Origin: an uncultured Opitutaceae bacterium
Lineage (GTDB): Bacteria > Verrucomicrobiota > Verrucomicrobiia > Opitutales > Opitutaceae
Assembly (NCBI GenBank): GCA_903916755.1
Contig: CAIWXW010000114.1
Coordinates: 1-62,606, forward strand
Direction: 5' to 3'
Length of the DNA: 62,606 nt
Made by a program: the position numbers and the translations under genes. Below are positions 35,955-46,140 of the stretch, one piece after another (position 1 is the first letter of the stretch; the number at the start of each line of letters is the position of its first letter). Under the pieces are notes generated by a model. The model was not told where the DNA came from. It searched no databases and was given only the letters and a program-made list of their open reading frames with translations.

Positions 35955-37808
35955 ATGGACGACGCTGCCGACAAGGAAAATCCGCCTGCGGATTTCAACA
36001 AGATCGATCTGACCCAACTGCAGGGCTTCAGCTTCGGCACCCAATGGACTCAGGACAAGTCCGGTGCCGCCGCCAAGGGAGGCGACCGCGCCGAGCGGCC
36101 GCGCCGTGAAGCTTTTGGCGACGCTCCGAACCGCAAGGACCGGCGCTCGTTCCAGCGCCCGGCCGGTGCTCCCGGCCCCGGTGGCGGCGGCGGTGGCTTT
36201 CGCCCGGGCGGCCCCAGTGGCGCCCCGCGCGAGGGCGGCAATCAATTCCGCGGCGCCCCGCGCGACTCGGCCCCGGGCCAGGATCAGCGGCGCGCCGGTC
36301 CCGGCGGCGGCGGTGATTTCAACCGGCGGCGGCCCCAGGACATGGCGCCGTACGTCAGCCCGTATTTCGCGGCCACGTTCTACCCCGAGGACACCAGCTT
36401 CAGCGCCCTCGTGAAGACGATCCGCGCCTCGTCGCGGACGATCGAGCTCTTCGAGATCGCCCGCACCGTCCTGGCCAAGCCCGAGCGGTTCACCGTGCTG
36501 GTCGGCCGCCGCGCGCCTGCCGGCGAGGGCCCCGGCGGCCGTCCGCCCGAGGGCGCCGTCCCGGCCGCCCCCCCGGCCGCGCCCGCCAAGCCCGCGCTTT
36601 TCCTTTCCGTGCCGGACAACCTGCCCTTCGAGACTGAGGAAGCCGCCGTGTCGCACGTCCTGAACCATCACCTCAGCCTTTTCTTCGACCAGGCCGAGAC
36701 GGAGGTCGAGCCGCCGAAGGGCAATTTCCAGGTGGTCAACCGCTGCACCGTCACCGGGGAGCTGCTCGGGCCCCCGAACTACCACCGCTATGCCCAGATC
36801 GTGGCGCAGCACCACGCGGAGAAGATCCCGCGCATGTCGCTGGAGGCCTACCGGGGCCGCATCGAGTCGGTCCGCGATCCCGAGGTCATCAAGCAGTGGC
36901 TGGAGAAGATGAAGAAGGTGACCCGGTACACCTGGAAGTCGGCCGCGCCCGCCGCCGCCCCGGAACCCGCGCCCGCGCCCGCCCCCGTCGCCGAGACCCC
37001 CGCGGTCGAAGCGGCGGCCCCCGCCGAGACTCCCGCGGCCGAGACACCCTCCGTCGAAGCCCCCGCCGCCGCGCTGGCTCCCGTCGAAGCGGCGCCGCCC
37101 GCCCCGGCCGGTCCCGCGTTCGACTCCCCGGACGAGGCCCGCTCCTACCTCCTGGCGCAAGCCCGGGACAAGGTCGTGCGGCCGGCCGCCACCGCTCGCT
37201 TCCACGGCCGGACCCTCGAGACGATTCCCTCCGAGGAAATCCGCCAGGCCGTCGAAGGGGAGCTCGAGCGCCAGCGCTGCTTTCCCCTCGACACCGCCAA
37301 CGCGCTCCGCGGCCGCCTGCGCCGCGAGCACTTCACCATCTTCAAGAAGGGCTCGAAGGGCATCTCCTATGTCTGCGCGGTGAAGCGGAAATTCCGCGTC
37401 CCGGGCCAGATCTTCGCCGAGAGCATCGGCGCCCTGATCTCCTTCATCGAGGCGCATCCGATGATCCGGGCCAGCGAGCTCAATGAGAAATTCATCGGCA
37501 TCCAGCTGCCGGCCGCGGCCGCCGAGGGCGCGCCGGCGGCCGAGCCCCTGCTTACGCCCGAGCAGCGCGACAAGATCGGCCGCCTGCAGGGCGACCTGCG
37601 CTGGCTGGTCCGCGAGGGCTACGTGACCGAGTTCATCGACGGCGCCCTCTACGCGCCGCCGCCGGTCGTCGAGTCCCGCAAGCGCGAGATGGAGGCCTCC
37701 GAGCAGGATCCCGAGAATTTCCCCGAGGCTTCGGCCGCGGAGTCGCCGGCGATCCCGGAGGAGGGCGAGCCCAGCGCGGCCGCCCCGCCGCCGGCCGCGC
37801 CGGTCTGA
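35955..37808 (+). CDS. Conserved protein of unknown function with disordered Gly/Arg-rich N terminus
   Basis: A 617-residue cytosolic protein with four parts. Residues ~35-130 are Gly/Arg/Pro-rich and disordered (PGGGGGGFRPGGPSG), resembling RNA-binding tails. Residues ~131-325 form a conserved block (YVSPYFAATFYPEDTSF, IRASSRTIELFEIARTVLAK, and NYHRYAQIVAQHHAEKIPR). Residues ~328-388 are an Ala/Pro/Glu linker. The C-terminal ~220 residues carry a second block (GSKGISYVCAVKRKFRVPG, ISFIEAHPMIRASELNEKF). No enzyme motif is seen. The architecture suggests nucleic-acid binding; I recall similar unnamed proteins in Opitutaceae, but no function. A GC hairpin immediately precedes the start. Confidence 0.8.
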   Translation: MDDAADKENPPADFNKIDLTQLQGFSFGTQWTQDKSGAAAKGGDRAERPRREAFGDAPNRKDRRSFQRPAGAPGPGGGGGGFRPGGPSGAPREGGNQFRGAPRDSAPGQDQRRAGPGGGGDFNRRRPQDMAPYVSPYFAATFYPEDTSFSALVKTIRASSRTIELFEIARTVLAKPERFTVLVGRRAPAGEGPGGRPPEGAVPAAPPAAPAKPALFLSVPDNLPFETEEAAVSHVLNHHLSLFFDQAETEVEPPKGNFQVVNRCTVTGELLGPPNYHRYAQIVAQHHAEKIPRMSLEAYRGRIESVRDPEVIKQWLEKMKKVTRYTWKSAAPAAAPEPAPAPAPVAETPAVEAAAPAETPAAETPSVEAPAAALAPVEAAPPAPAGPAFDSPDEARSYLLAQARDKVVRPAATARFHGRTLETIPSEEIRQAVEGELERQRCFPLDTANALRGRLRREHFTIFKKGSKGISYVCAVKRKFRVPGQIFAESIGALISFIEAHPMIRASELNEKFIGIQLPAAAAEGAPAAEPLLTPEQRDKIGRLQGDLRWLVREGYVTEFIDGALYAPPPVVESRKREMEASEQDPENFPEASAAESPAIPEEGEPSAAAPPPAAPV

Positions 37809-37829
37809 CGGCCGAGCCGCGGGCCCCGG

Positions 37830-38273
37830 TCAGCGGAGCCGCAGGCGATGCTGGTGTTCGCCCACAATCCCCAGGTCGAAATGCCAGGCGTCCGCCGGCA
37901 GCCAGGGCCCGATGTTCTCGGGCCATTCAATCGCGAGGCAGAAGGGCGGCTGCAGGAAATCCTCCAGCAGCAGCGCCTCGATCTGCGCCGGTCCCGAGAG
38001 CCGATAGGCATCCACATGCCCGAGGTTGCGCGCGCCCGGCCCCCGGCCCCGGTAGAAGCGGCAGAGATTGAAGGTCGGGCTGGTCACCGGCTCGGCGATC
38101 CCGCAGCCGACCGCGAGCCCCTGCACGAAGGTGGTCTTGCCCACGCCCAGGTCGCCGTGGAGCGCCAGGATCGCGTTCGGGGGCAGGAGCGGGGCCAGCG
38201 CCCGGCCCAGCGCCTGCGTGGCGGCCGCTGAATCCGTCGCCACCCCTGCGCGCAGCTGCTCGATCACGTCCAT
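37830..38273 (-). CDS. tsaE: tRNA threonylcarbamoyladenosine biosynthesis ATPase TsaE
   Basis: A small P-loop ATPase of about 147 residues that drives turnover of the TsaBD complex making t6A37 in ANN-decoding tRNAs. Walker [22 protein letters not shown] and HVDAYRL are canonical. The ATG at 38273 gives the right length; a long upstream open extension overlaps thiL in another frame and is not real. It is the last gene of the leftward pyr-CPBP-thiL run, 10 bp after thiL, and ends 21 bp from the convergent unknown gene. Confidence 0.93.
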   Translation of the reverse strand: MDVIEQLRAGVATDSAAATQALGRALAPLLPPNAILALHGDLGVGKTTFVQGLAVGCGIAEPVTSPTFNLCRFYRGRGPGARNLGHVDAYRLSGPAQIEALLLEDFLQPPFCLAIEWPENIGPWLPADAWHFDLGIVGEHQHRLRLR

Positions 38274-38283
38274 GGGGCGCGGG

Positions 38284-39213
38284 TCAGCTGCGCAGATGTT
38301 CGTAGCCCCGGAAGTCGGCCAGCCGGAGGGCGGCCGCCGGCCGGGCGCCCGCGGCGGTGAAGGCGCCGATCCGGGAAAGCCGGACCCGCGGGAAGGCGCG
38401 CCGCCAGGCCCGCGCGAAGGCGCCGGCGTCAGCCGAGGCCGCCAGAGCGAACACCAGTTCATAGTCCTCTCCCTCCCCGAGCGCCGAAGCCAGCGACGCG
38501 CCGGGACGCCGCGGCAGCGCCGCCGCGCGGATCGACGCCTCGCCGCCCGCCGGCGTCAGGGCGTGGAGGTCCTTGGCCAGCCCATCGCTCACGTCCATCA
38601 TCGCCCGCACGGCCGGCTGGCGCGCGAGCCAGGCCCCCTCCGCCAGTCGGGGCGCAAACGTGAAGTGATGGCCCCGCCGGACGCTGTCGCCCAGGCTCCC
38701 CGTGACGTAGATCGCATCGCCCAAGCGGGCGCCCGTGCGCCGCAGGACGCGCGGCCCTGCCGCCCCGAGGAGCGCGAGGCTCGCGGCCAGGGCGCCCTCG
38801 GCCTGCGCCACGTCGCCGCCCACGACCGGCACGCCATAGCGGCGCGCCGTGAGCGCCAGACCGCGGTAGAAACCCTGGAGCCAGGCCAGGCTCACGGTCG
38901 CGTCGAGGGTCAGCGCGACCACGGCCGCCACCGGCCGCCCACCCATCGCCGCCAGGTCGCTCAGATTCCGCTTGAGCAGCTTGGCGCCCACCGCGCGCGG
39001 ATCGGCCTTCGCGTCGAAGTGCCGGCCGTAGATCACCGGATCGATGGTCAACAGCTGCCGGCCGCGCCCCGGCGGCAGGACCGCGCAGTCGTCGCCGATG
39101 CCATACGGCGCCGGCGGCGAGGCCGTCCCCAGCCAGCGGCGGATGGCCGCGATCAGCGCCTCCTCGCCCAGCGCGGCGACGGACTCGGAGCGGAGACGGG
39201 TGAAGGGAGGCAT
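38284..39213 (-). CDS. thiL: Thiamine-phosphate kinase
   Basis: Phosphorylates thiamine monophosphate to thiamine diphosphate, the active cofactor. The ATG at 39213 yields 309 residues. Family motifs are [13 protein letters not shown] with the metal-binding Asp pair, [35 protein letters not shown] and EGEDYELVF. It lies 22 bp after the CPBP protease gene and 10 bp before tsaE, the thiL-tsaE adjacency being frequent in bacteria. No TPP riboswitch was seen upstream. Confidence 0.93.
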   Translation of the reverse strand: MPPFTRLRSESVAALGEEALIAAIRRWLGTASPPAPYGIGDDCAVLPPGRGRQLLTIDPVIYGRHFDAKADPRAVGAKLLKRNLSDLAAMGGRPVAAVVALTLDATVSLAWLQGFYRGLALTARRYGVPVVGGDVAQAEGALAASLALLGAAGPRVLRRTGARLGDAIYVTGSLGDSVRRGHHFTFAPRLAEGAWLARQPAVRAMMDVSDGLAKDLHALTPAGGEASIRAAALPRRPGASLASALGEGEDYELVFALAASADAGAFARAWRRAFPRVRLSRIGAFTAAGARPAAALRLADFRGYEHLRS

Positions 39214-39235
39214 GCGCGGGGCCGGGCGGGCGCTC

Positions 39236-40060
39236 CTAGGCATTCACACCCAGGAGGATCACGACCACGGTCGTCAGGTTGAAGAGGGCGTGCGCCACGA
39301 TCGCCGTGCCCAGCCGCCCCGTCCGCTGGTAGGCGAGGGCGCAGACGGCGGCGAGCATGGTCAGGCCCGCCAGCGAGGCCAGGCTCTGGTGGATCGCGGC
39401 AAAGAGGAGGGAGGAAAGGAGGACCGCCACCCAGCCGGGCAGCCGCCCGCGCAGAAACCGGAACAGCCCGGCGCGAAAGATCAGCTCCTCGGTGACCGGG
39501 GCGGCGATGGTCGCGATGAAAACGAAGGCGAGCCGCAGCGCCGGGGAATGGATGGCCAGGAAGTCATCGATGCTGTTTTCCTGGTCGAGGGGCAGGCCGG
39601 CCCACGTCAGCAGCCCCTGCCAGAGGGCGGCGGCGCCATAGACGAGCGGCAGCGCGATCAGCATGGTCGCGCCGCCTTGCCGCAGGTCGGCGGCCGTGAC
39701 GAGGGGCCCGGCCTCCTCCCGGCTCCGGCCGAAGCCCAGGTGATAGCCGGCCACGCCGGCCAGCAGGCCGCCCTGAAACGCCGCCGCCATCAGCAGCAGC
39801 CGAAGCTCTGCGCCAACCGGATGGCCGCGCAAGACGGTGTTCACGATGATCGGAAAGAGCATCCCTCCGCCGAAGGCGAGGATCAGGAGGAGCAGGAGGT
39901 CGCTGGGCGGGCCCGGCCAGGGCGTCAGCCGGTCCGGCGTCCGCTGCGCCCGCGCCTGCGGCCGGACGACCTTGCTCCAGAGCAGCCAAATCCCCGCCAC
40001 CATCAAGACGCCCTCCAGTCCGACGCCGGCGACGTAGGAAGGATCGACGGGCTGGCTCAA
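39236..40060 (-). CDS. CPBP (CAAX-type) intramembrane metalloprotease
   Basis: A 274-residue protein with about seven or eight membrane helices. The Abi/CPBP motifs are intact: the glutamate pair in [24 protein letters not shown] with the first His, and IVAHALFNL with the second His-Asn motif. Bacterial members cleave or process membrane proteins or serve immunity and envelope roles; the substrate here is unknown. It starts at TTG overlapping the pyrC stop (TTGA), so it is coupled to the pyr genes, most likely by position rather than function. Confidence 0.9.
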   Translation of the reverse strand: MSQPVDPSYVAGVGLEGVLMVAGIWLLWSKVVRPQARAQRTPDRLTPWPGPPSDLLLLLILAFGGGMLFPIIVNTVLRGHPVGAELRLLLMAAAFQGGLLAGVAGYHLGFGRSREEAGPLVTAADLRQGGATMLIALPLVYGAAALWQGLLTWAGLPLDQENSIDDFLAIHSPALRLAFVFIATIAAPVTEELIFRAGLFRFLRGRLPGWVAVLLSSLLFAAIHQSLASLAGLTMLAAVCALAYQRTGRLGTAIVAHALFNLTTVVVILLGVNA

Positions 40061-41346
40061 GCGATCTTCCCGTGGGCGAAGACCGTCCGGCCGTCCACGA
40101 TGGTCATCTTGACCCGGCCCCGGAGCGTCTGGCCGTGCCAGGGCGAGTTGGCCGACTTGCTCATCCCCGCCGCGGCGTCGTAGCGCCAGGATTCCGTCGG
40201 GTCGAACAGGCAGATGTCCGCCGCCGCCCCCGGCGCCAGCGTGCCCCCCGGGAGATGAAGCAGCTCGGCCGGCCGCCGGGTCAGCAGATCGATCACCTGC
40301 GGCAGCTTGAATTTCGCCTGCCGCACCAGGACCCCCAGCGAAACCGCCAGCGCGGTCTCCAGCCCGATGATGCCGTTAGGCGCGAAGTCGAACTCCCGGT
40401 CCTTCTCGTTCGCGGTGTGCGGCGCGTGGTCGGTCGCGATGCAGTCGAGCGTGCCGTCCCGCAGGCCGGCGATGATCGCCCGCCGGTCGGCCTCGGTCCG
40501 CAGCGGCGGGTTCATCTTGAAGTTGGTGTCGTACCCGACCAGCGCCGCCTCGGTCAGGGCAAAATGGTGCGGCGTGCCCTCGGCCGTGATGCGCACGCCG
40601 CGCGCCTTGGCCCGGCGGATCAGCCCGACCGAATGCCGCGAGGAGATGTGCTGGAGGTGGACATGCGCCCCGGTCAGCCCGGCCAGGATGATGTTGCGCG
40701 AGACGATCAGGTCCTCCGCCGCGTGCGGCCAGCCCCGCAGGCCGAGCCGCACCGACATGACGCCCTCGTTCATTACCGCGTCATGCGTCATCGAATGGTC
40801 CTGGCAGTGGTCCATCAGCGGCAGGTCGAACATCTTGGCGTATTCCAGGGCGCGCCGCATCATCTCGTTCGACTGCACGCAGTCGCCGTCGTCGGTGATG
40901 GCGACGATCCCCGCCCGCTTGAGCGAGCCGATCGGCGCCATGACCTGGCCCTTGAGGCCCATGGTGATGCCGCCGGTGGGGTAGACCTTGATCACCGCGT
41001 CGCGCTCGACCGCGTCCTTGATGAACTGGATCGTGCCCGCGTTGTCGGCCGGAGGCACCGTGTTCGGCATGCAGACGACCGTGGTGAAGCCGCCCGCCGC
41101 CGCCGCGCGCGTGCCGGTCCCGATCGTCTCCTTGTGCGTCTGGCCGGGCTCTCGGAAGTGGACATGGATGTCCACCAGCCCGGGGCAGGCGACCAGGCCG
41201 GTGGCGTCGATCTTGCGCGCGCGCTTCCGGTCGGCCGGCGACAGGCGCGGCACCATCACCCCGTCGCGCGCAAACAGGTCGCCGACCGCGTGGCGGCGCG
41301 TGGCGGGATCGATCACCCGGGCGTTGCGGATCCAGAGGGCGGGCAT
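40057..41346 (-). CDS. pyrC: Dihydroorotase
   Basis: Zinc amidohydrolase of 429 residues that closes carbamoyl-aspartate to dihydroorotate. The metal motif DIHVHFREPGQTHKE, the PNTVPPAD segment, the HCQDHS His-bearing loop, and ATDHAPHT are the hallmarks of the long type-I dihydroorotase. Active-site residues appear intact, so this is not the inactive PyrC' paralogue. It follows pyrB by 7 bp, in the order pyrR-pyrB-pyrC, and overlaps the CPBP gene. Confidence 0.95.
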   Translation of the reverse strand: MPALWIRNARVIDPATRRHAVGDLFARDGVMVPRLSPADRKRARKIDATGLVACPGLVDIHVHFREPGQTHKETIGTGTRAAAAGGFTTVVCMPNTVPPADNAGTIQFIKDAVERDAVIKVYPTGGITMGLKGQVMAPIGSLKRAGIVAITDDGDCVQSNEMMRRALEYAKMFDLPLMDHCQDHSMTHDAVMNEGVMSVRLGLRGWPHAAEDLIVSRNIILAGLTGAHVHLQHISSRHSVGLIRRAKARGVRITAEGTPHHFALTEAALVGYDTNFKMNPPLRTEADRRAIIAGLRDGTLDCIATDHAPHTANEKDREFDFAPNGIIGLETALAVSLGVLVRQAKFKLPQVIDLLTRRPAELLHLPGGTLAPGAAADICLFDPTESWRYDAAAGMSKSANSPWHGQTLRGRVKMTIVDGRTVFAHGKIA

Positions 41347-41353
41347 GGCAGGG

Positions 41354-42301
<948 letters not shown>

Positions 42302-42308
42302 GAAGGCG

Positions 42309-42830
42309 TCACTTGCTATTCGTGACGGTGATCTTGTCCCTATTGGGGGCCTCCTTGTCGAGGTTGACGATGATTTTTTCGTCCGGACGGGCCGCCAGCC
42401 GCAGGCCCGCATAGTCGGCCGAGATCGGCAGCCGCCGCCCGCCGCGGTCGACCAGGACGGCCAGTTCCACCCGCGCGGGCCGGCCGTGGTCAAAGAGCTC
42501 GTCGAGCGCGGCCTTGATCGTCCGGCCGGTGAAAAGGACATCGTCGACCAGGATCACGCTGGCGCCGGCGATGTCGACCGGCAGCAGGGTGGGGGTGAAC
42601 TCCTTCGGGATCGGGTGCCGGCCGATGTCGTCGCGGTGAAACGAGATGTCCAGGATGCCCACCCGGGCCCCGAGGAGCCCGGCCAGCCGCTGCGCCAGGA
42701 TGATGCCGCCGTTCGCGATGCCGAGCAGCAGCAGCCGCTCGCCCTTCCGCCGGTTCCCGGCGATGGCTGCGGCCAGCCGCGCGATCGCGGCGTGGATATC
42801 CTCCGGGGAAACGGTCTTCGGCCGCTCCAT
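42309..42830 (-). CDS. pyrR: PyrR bifunctional pyrimidine regulator / uracil phosphoribosyltransferase
   Basis: A 173-residue type-I phosphoribosyltransferase fold. The PRPP loop VILVDDVLFTGRTIKAALDEL (split around the DD) and the FHRDDIGRHP segment match PyrR. In Bacillus PyrR binds UMP-dependent attenuator RNA in the pyr leader. Here the upstream subtilase gene ends only 2 bp before the ATG, leaving no leader or attenuator directly upstream; the protein may act elsewhere or mainly as an enzyme. First of the pyrR-pyrB-pyrC set. Confidence 0.93.
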   Translation of the reverse strand: MERPKTVSPEDIHAAIARLAAAIAGNRRKGERLLLLGIANGGIILAQRLAGLLGARVGILDISFHRDDIGRHPIPKEFTPTLLPVDIAGASVILVDDVLFTGRTIKAALDELFDHGRPARVELAVLVDRGGRRLPISADYAGLRLAARPDEKIIVNLDKEAPNRDKITVTNSK

Positions 42831-42832
42831 CG

Positions 42833-45800
42833 CTAGGGCCCGGACCCGAACCGGCCGAGCCGGCGCGCATTGACCTGGTACATCGGCCAGGCGGAGGGGG
42901 CGGCCACCGTGCCGATCGCAAAGGCATAGAGGCGGTGATCATTGCTGCCGAAGTAGAGGTTTCCGTTGGCGATCACCGGCGAGGAGCGGATGGCATCATC
43001 GGTCGGATAGACCCGGTTCAGCGTCCCATTGGCATTGATCGCGTAGACATTCTGGTCGTAGGAGCCGATGTACACCGTGCCGTTCGCGTCGACGGCGGGC
43101 GTGCTCGCGCGGATCTGCGCCCCGGTGGCGAAGGTCCAGACCGGGGCCCCGCTGGCGCCGGCCAGGGCATAGACCAGCCCGTCGTAGGCGCCGAAATAGA
43201 CCAACCCGTTGGCGCCGATCGCCGGGGAGGAGCTGATGGAATTGGGGGCCCGGAACGACCAGCGCTGGATCCCGCCCGGGGTGAGGGAATACACCGTCCC
43301 GTTGAGCGAGGCGAAATAGAGGTTGCCGCTCCCGTCGATCGCCGCGGAGGCATAGATGCCGCCATCGGCGCCGAACGACCACCGGATCGCGCCCGCGGCG
43401 GTGACCGCGTAGAACCGGCCATTGTCCGAGCCCAGATAGATGGTTCCGTCGGGGCCGACCGCCGGGGCCGCGTAGGACTCGCCCGGGACCGCGGCGGTCC
43501 ATTTGAGCGCGCCGGCCGCGGTCAGCGCGTAGAGATTGTTGTCCGCCGCCTTGAAATAAACCGTGCCGTCGGACGCGATGGCCGGGGAGGAGGCGATGGC
43601 ATTGGTCAGGGTCGGGTCCGTCGGTGTCGGCACCGTGAACCGCCACTTCACGGCGCCGGCCGCCGTCAGCGCATATAGGGTCCCGTTCGCGGCGCCCGCA
43701 TAGACCGTCCCGTCATCGCCGACCGCCACCGCCGAGGTGTCAAAGGTCGAGCCGGAGGAAAACTTCCATTTGCTGGCGCCGGCGGCGGTCACGGCATAGA
43801 GCGTGCCGTCGTCGCCGCCCACGTAAACGGTGCCATCCGCCCCCACGGCGGGGGAGCAGGTGATGCTGTCGGCGGCCGTGGCCTCCCACAGCCCGTCATC
43901 GAGGGTGAGGGTGAACTGGCCCGCGCCCAGGCCCGTCGTGGAATCCGTCCGGCCGTCGACCGCGAAGAGGTACGTCGTGCCGGCCACGGCCGTGAAGCTC
44001 GCGGTGGCGGCGCTGTCCGGCGCGTTCGCATCGCTGGCGATGGCGCCGCCGGTCGCGCCCGCGACCGCGGTCAGCGCGGTGAGGGAACCGCCCGTGTAGA
44101 CCGCGACCAGGGGGTCAAAATCCGCGCTGTAGGCGGACACCTGGTAGGTGCCGCCCTGCGGCGCCGTCCAGCTGTACCAGAGCGAATGCCCGCCGGTGTT
44201 CGAAAGGATCCTCGGCTCACCCGCCTCGGTCGTCGCGTTGACATTGATATCCGTGACCCGGGCGGTCCTGCCGGTCAGGACGGCCGGCGCGCTGAAGGCG
44301 TCGTTGGCGGGAATGACGTCGGCGTTGAGGATGGTCGGGCCAACCGCGCCGTTCACCCCCTGGACCGTGAGTTCGTACTTCGTGCCGGCCTGGACCGCGA
44401 AGGCGACCTGGCTGTAGCCACCCGCCTGGTTGGGTCCGGCCGTCGCCACCGGCGACAGGGCATTGAGCGCCGGGCCGGTGTAGACCGCGAGTTGCGTCGC
44501 GTAGCCGCTTCCCTGCGTGTTCAGGGTGACCTGCCCGCTCTGCGTGGGGGTCCATTCCCACCACAGGGAGGCCCCGCCGGCGAAGGCCGTGATCGCCGGT
44601 TCTCCGGCCTCGAGCGTGGCGCCCGCATTGTTGGAGCGGACGAGGAGGTCGGGCCCCGTGAGGATCGCCCGATTCGCGAAACTGTCATTGAACGGCGTAT
44701 TGACCGTCGACGTGACCGCCTTCTGCAGGTTGAGCCGGCCTCCCGTCTGCACCAGGCCCGCGAAGCTCGGCTTCGCGTCGACGCTGCGCAAGAGGCGGTT
44801 GATCAGCTGCCGGTAGGTGTCGCCCGGAAATTGCGCCTTCAACAGGGCGAGGGCGCCCGTGACAAAGGGCGTCGCCATCGACGTCCCGGAAAGGGTGGCG
44901 GTCGCCGTGTTGCTGTTATTATAGAGCGACAAGACCGAGTCGCCGGGCGCGAAGAGGTCGACCGAGCCCGGCCCGAAGTCGCTGAAGGAGGAGGGCTGGT
45001 CGCGATTGTCGGAGGACGCCACGGCGACGATGTTGTCGAGCGGGTAGTCGGCGGGATAGTTGGGCTCGAAGTCGTTGTTCTGAGTCGCATTGCCCGCCGC
45101 GGTCACCATGACGATGCCGGCCGCGCCCGCCGCCTGGAGGGCCGCCATCTCCGACTGCGAGGCGTCCGCGCTGCCGAAACTCGCATTGATGAAGTTCGCG
45201 CCGTGCGCGATCGCGAAGTCGATGCAGGTGATCTCGGCCGAGGTGGAGCCGCTGCCCGTGCTGTCCAGGAACTTGAGCTCCATGATCTGGACCTTCCAGG
45301 CGACCCCCACCGTGCCGGTGCCGCTGTTGCCGACCGCGCCGAGGATGCCCGAGACATGGGTCCCGTGGCCATTGTCATCATTCGGGGTGCCGAAGGCCGG
45401 GTTGGGCACATTGCTCGGCTTGGCCTTGGTGCCCACATTGAGCGTGGCCGAGACGGTCGCGTTGATGCCGTTGAGGTCATTCACCGCCCCGAAGCCGTCG
45501 TTGTTCTCCTGCGGGTTCTTCCAGAGGTTCGCCGCCAGATCCTGGTGGGTCAGCAGGCCGCCGGAGTCGATCACCGCGATGATGACGTTCGGCGCGTCAT
45601 GGACGGTGTTCCAGGCCGCCGGGGCGCCGATGTCGGCGCCGGCCGCGCCGTTGCCGGGGCCGTTCGCACCCGTGTTCTGAAGCGCCCATTGCTGCGGGAA
45701 GAGGGGATTGTTCGGGATCGCCGCCGCGTGCTTGATGTAGTCCGGCTCGACGAACTCGTACCGGCCGCTCGCGCGCAGGCGGGCCAGCGCCGCCGGCGTC

Positions 45801-46066
45801 GTGTCGCCGTCCGCCAGGCCGAGCACCCGGAGGGCGCCCATCCGCAGGAACTTCTTGCGCACCGTCAGGTGCTCGCCGGCCTCGGCCGCGTCCACGGAGG
45901 AGAGGTGATCGCGCCGGGGCTTGGCGATCACGGCGCCGTCACGGTAGCCCTGCGCCTGTTCCCGCGCGGTGAACGGCACCGGCGCTCCGCCATTGTCCAC
46001 CTGGGCCCGGGCACAGAGGGCCCCGGTCAAAAGCAGCAGGGAGAGGTGGCGGAAGAGGGTTTTCAA
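42833..46066 (-). CDS. Secreted S8 subtilisin-like protease with C-terminal PQQ-type propeller
   Basis: A 1077-residue exported protease. A signal peptide (residues 1-~21, ending CARAQ) precedes a prodomain and the S8 domain with triad Asp167 (VIAVIDSGG), His234 (NGHGTHVSG) and Ser396 (SGTSMATP); the oxyanion Asn is in TAAGN. Residues ~460-730 hold two copies of a beta-sandwich domain (LEAGEPAITAFAGGASLWWEW and TTEAGEPRILSNTGGHSLWY). The C-terminal ~330 residues contain eight PQQ-like blades of the form DGTVYVGGDDGTLYAV, then PMYQVNARRLGR, as in PQQ-propeller proteins. The start is TTG; no ATG is near. It sits 2 bp before pyrR and could be co-transcribed with it. Confidence 0.92.
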   Translation of the reverse strand: MKTLFRHLSLLLLTGALCARAQVDNGGAPVPFTAREQAQGYRDGAVIAKPRRDHLSSVDAAEAGEHLTVRKKFLRMGALRVLGLADGDTTPAALARLRASGRYEFVEPDYIKHAAAIPNNPLFPQQWALQNTGANGPGNGAAGADIGAPAAWNTVHDAPNVIIAVIDSGGLLTHQDLAANLWKNPQENNDGFGAVNDLNGINATVSATLNVGTKAKPSNVPNPAFGTPNDDNGHGTHVSGILGAVGNSGTGTVGVAWKVQIMELKFLDSTGSGSTSAEITCIDFAIAHGANFINASFGSADASQSEMAALQAAGAAGIVMVTAAGNATQNNDFEPNYPADYPLDNIVAVASSDNRDQPSSFSDFGPGSVDLFAPGDSVLSLYNNSNTATATLSGTSMATPFVTGALALLKAQFPGDTYRQLINRLLRSVDAKPSFAGLVQTGGRLNLQKAVTSTVNTPFNDSFANRAILTGPDLLVRSNNAGATLEAGEPAITAFAGGASLWWEWTPTQSGQVTLNTQGSGYATQLAVYTGPALNALSPVATAGPNQAGGYSQVAFAVQAGTKYELTVQGVNGAVGPTILNADVIPANDAFSAPAVLTGRTARVTDINVNATTEAGEPRILSNTGGHSLWYSWTAPQGGTYQVSAYSADFDPLVAVYTGGSLTALTAVAGATGGAIASDANAPDSAATASFTAVAGTTYLFAVDGRTDSTTGLGAGQFTLTLDDGLWEATAADSITCSPAVGADGTVYVGGDDGTLYAVTAAGASKWKFSSGSTFDTSAVAVGDDGTVYAGAANGTLYALTAAGAVKWRFTVPTPTDPTLTNAIASSPAIASDGTVYFKAADNNLYALTAAGALKWTAAVPGESYAAPAVGPDGTIYLGSDNGRFYAVTAAGAIRWSFGADGGIYASAAIDGSGNLYFASLNGTVYSLTPGGIQRWSFRAPNSISSSPAIGANGLVYFGAYDGLVYALAGASGAPVWTFATGAQIRASTPAVDANGTVYIGSYDQNVYAINANGTLNRVYPTDDAIRSSPVIANGNLYFGSNDHRLYAFAIGTVAAPSAWPMYQVNARRLGRFGSGP

Positions 46067-46095
46067 ACGGGAGCGCGCCCGGGGGAGAGGCGGCC

Positions 46096-46101
46096 ATTAT
46101 A
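46096..46101 (-). promoter_or_regulatory. -10 element upstream of the subtilase gene
   Basis: A perfect TATAAT on the minus strand, about 30 bp before the TTG start at 46066, in the 74-bp gap after the helicase stop. No good -35 is found at 16-18 bp; a TTGACT lies 8 bp upstream, too close. It may be the promoter for the subtilase and the downstream pyr genes. Confidence 0.5.
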
Positions 46102-46140
46102 GCACGTGCAGTCAATGTGACGGCCAAACGGAGGGGAAGT

